A DNA stretch of 23,922 bases, from the NCBI GenBank assembly GCA_036641395.1, contig JAVWEY010000026.1, forward strand, positions 1 through 23,922, in the 5' to 3' direction. Positions within the stretch are counted from its first letter, which is position 1. Each line of letters opens with the position of its first letter. The notes below the pieces were generated by a model. That model was given only the letters and a program-made list of their open reading frames with translations. It made no database searches and was not told where the DNA came from. Of the stretch, positions 23,822 through 23,922 are shown piece after piece. A program made the position numbers and the translations under genes. Source of the DNA: JAVXTH01 sp036641395 (GTDB lineage Bacteria; Bacillota_I; Bacilli_A; Erysipelotrichales; Erysipelotrichaceae).

Positions 23822-23922
23822 CTATTTTATGAAATATATTTGATCTCTTCCTTTAGTTAAAAATTCAACTTTGCCATTTGTAAACAGAACTGTTTCTTCA
23901 CTAAAGATATAAATTTCTTGAT
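23822..23922 (-). CDS. C-terminal end of an unidentified gene
   Basis: An open frame enters from the right edge and ends in TAG at 23822-23824. The last 32 residues are visible, ending in FLTKGRDQIYFIK. The composition alternates hydrophobic and polar residues, suggesting beta strands. It is immediately upstream of gmk and probably cotranscribed. I do not recognise it; RemA, YicC and RpoZ, common gmk neighbours, do not fit the visible C-terminus. Confidence 0.55.
   Translation of the reverse strand, partial: QEIYIFSEETVLFTNGKVEFLTKGRDQIYFIK

Overview
The window comes from an AT-rich Bacillota-type (low-GC Gram-positive) chromosome. The evidence is strong AGGAGG ribosome sites, sigma-A style TTGACA/TATAAT promoters, a class B sortase, an SdpR/SdpI-type pair and U-tailed intrinsic terminators. 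TGA serves as a stop (for example the sortase and SdpI genes), so this is the standard code and not a mycoplasma. Gene families and anaerobic flavoenzymes suggest a gut-type Erysipelotrichia or Clostridia relative; that placement is inference only. No rRNA, tRNA or CRISPR array was seen. The only trace of a mobile element is a hairpin-rich fragment at the left edge that resembles an IS200/IS605 (TnpB) right end.

Layout. Positions 1-2035 (minus strand): the hairpin fragment, an FtsW/SpoVE-type SEDS glycosyltransferase and a class B sortase. Positions 2100-5486 (plus): a tightly overlapping four-gene operon (SdpR-like repressor, SdpI-like membrane protein, ABC ATPase, ABC permease) behind a consensus promoter flanked by two palindromes. 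Positions 5526-10684 (minus): an AraC-type regulator with two DNA-binding domains, followed by two different 2,4-dienoyl-CoA reductase/BaiCD-like iron-sulfur flavoenzymes. Positions 10800-12207 (plus): a FetA/FetB-like ABC pair. Positions 12308-13399 (plus): a lysine-2,3-aminomutase-family radical SAM enzyme lacking the lysine-recognition aspartates.

Positions 13431-18118 (minus): a three-gene operon made of an ICMT-like membrane methyltransferase, a GH3/PaaK-like adenylating-enzyme homologue and a membrane GAF/degenerate-GGDEF/HD-GYP protein, divergent from a YbhN/MprF-type flippase (18385-19407, plus). This cluster is the best candidate for an undescribed system: it pairs a probable acyl-activating fold and a methyltransferase with a c-di-GMP phosphodiesterase. 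Positions 19412-22957 (minus): a small protein that appears to be a tandem AbrB-like repeat, an APC amino-acid permease and an ABC-F ATPase. Positions 23250-23922 (minus): guanylate kinase and the C-terminal end of an unidentified gene.

Convergent genes are separated only by hairpin terminators that often include the stop codons, so the region is very compact. Several gene starts were moved inward from the longest reading frame because a Shine-Dalgarno sequence lies inside the longer frame.
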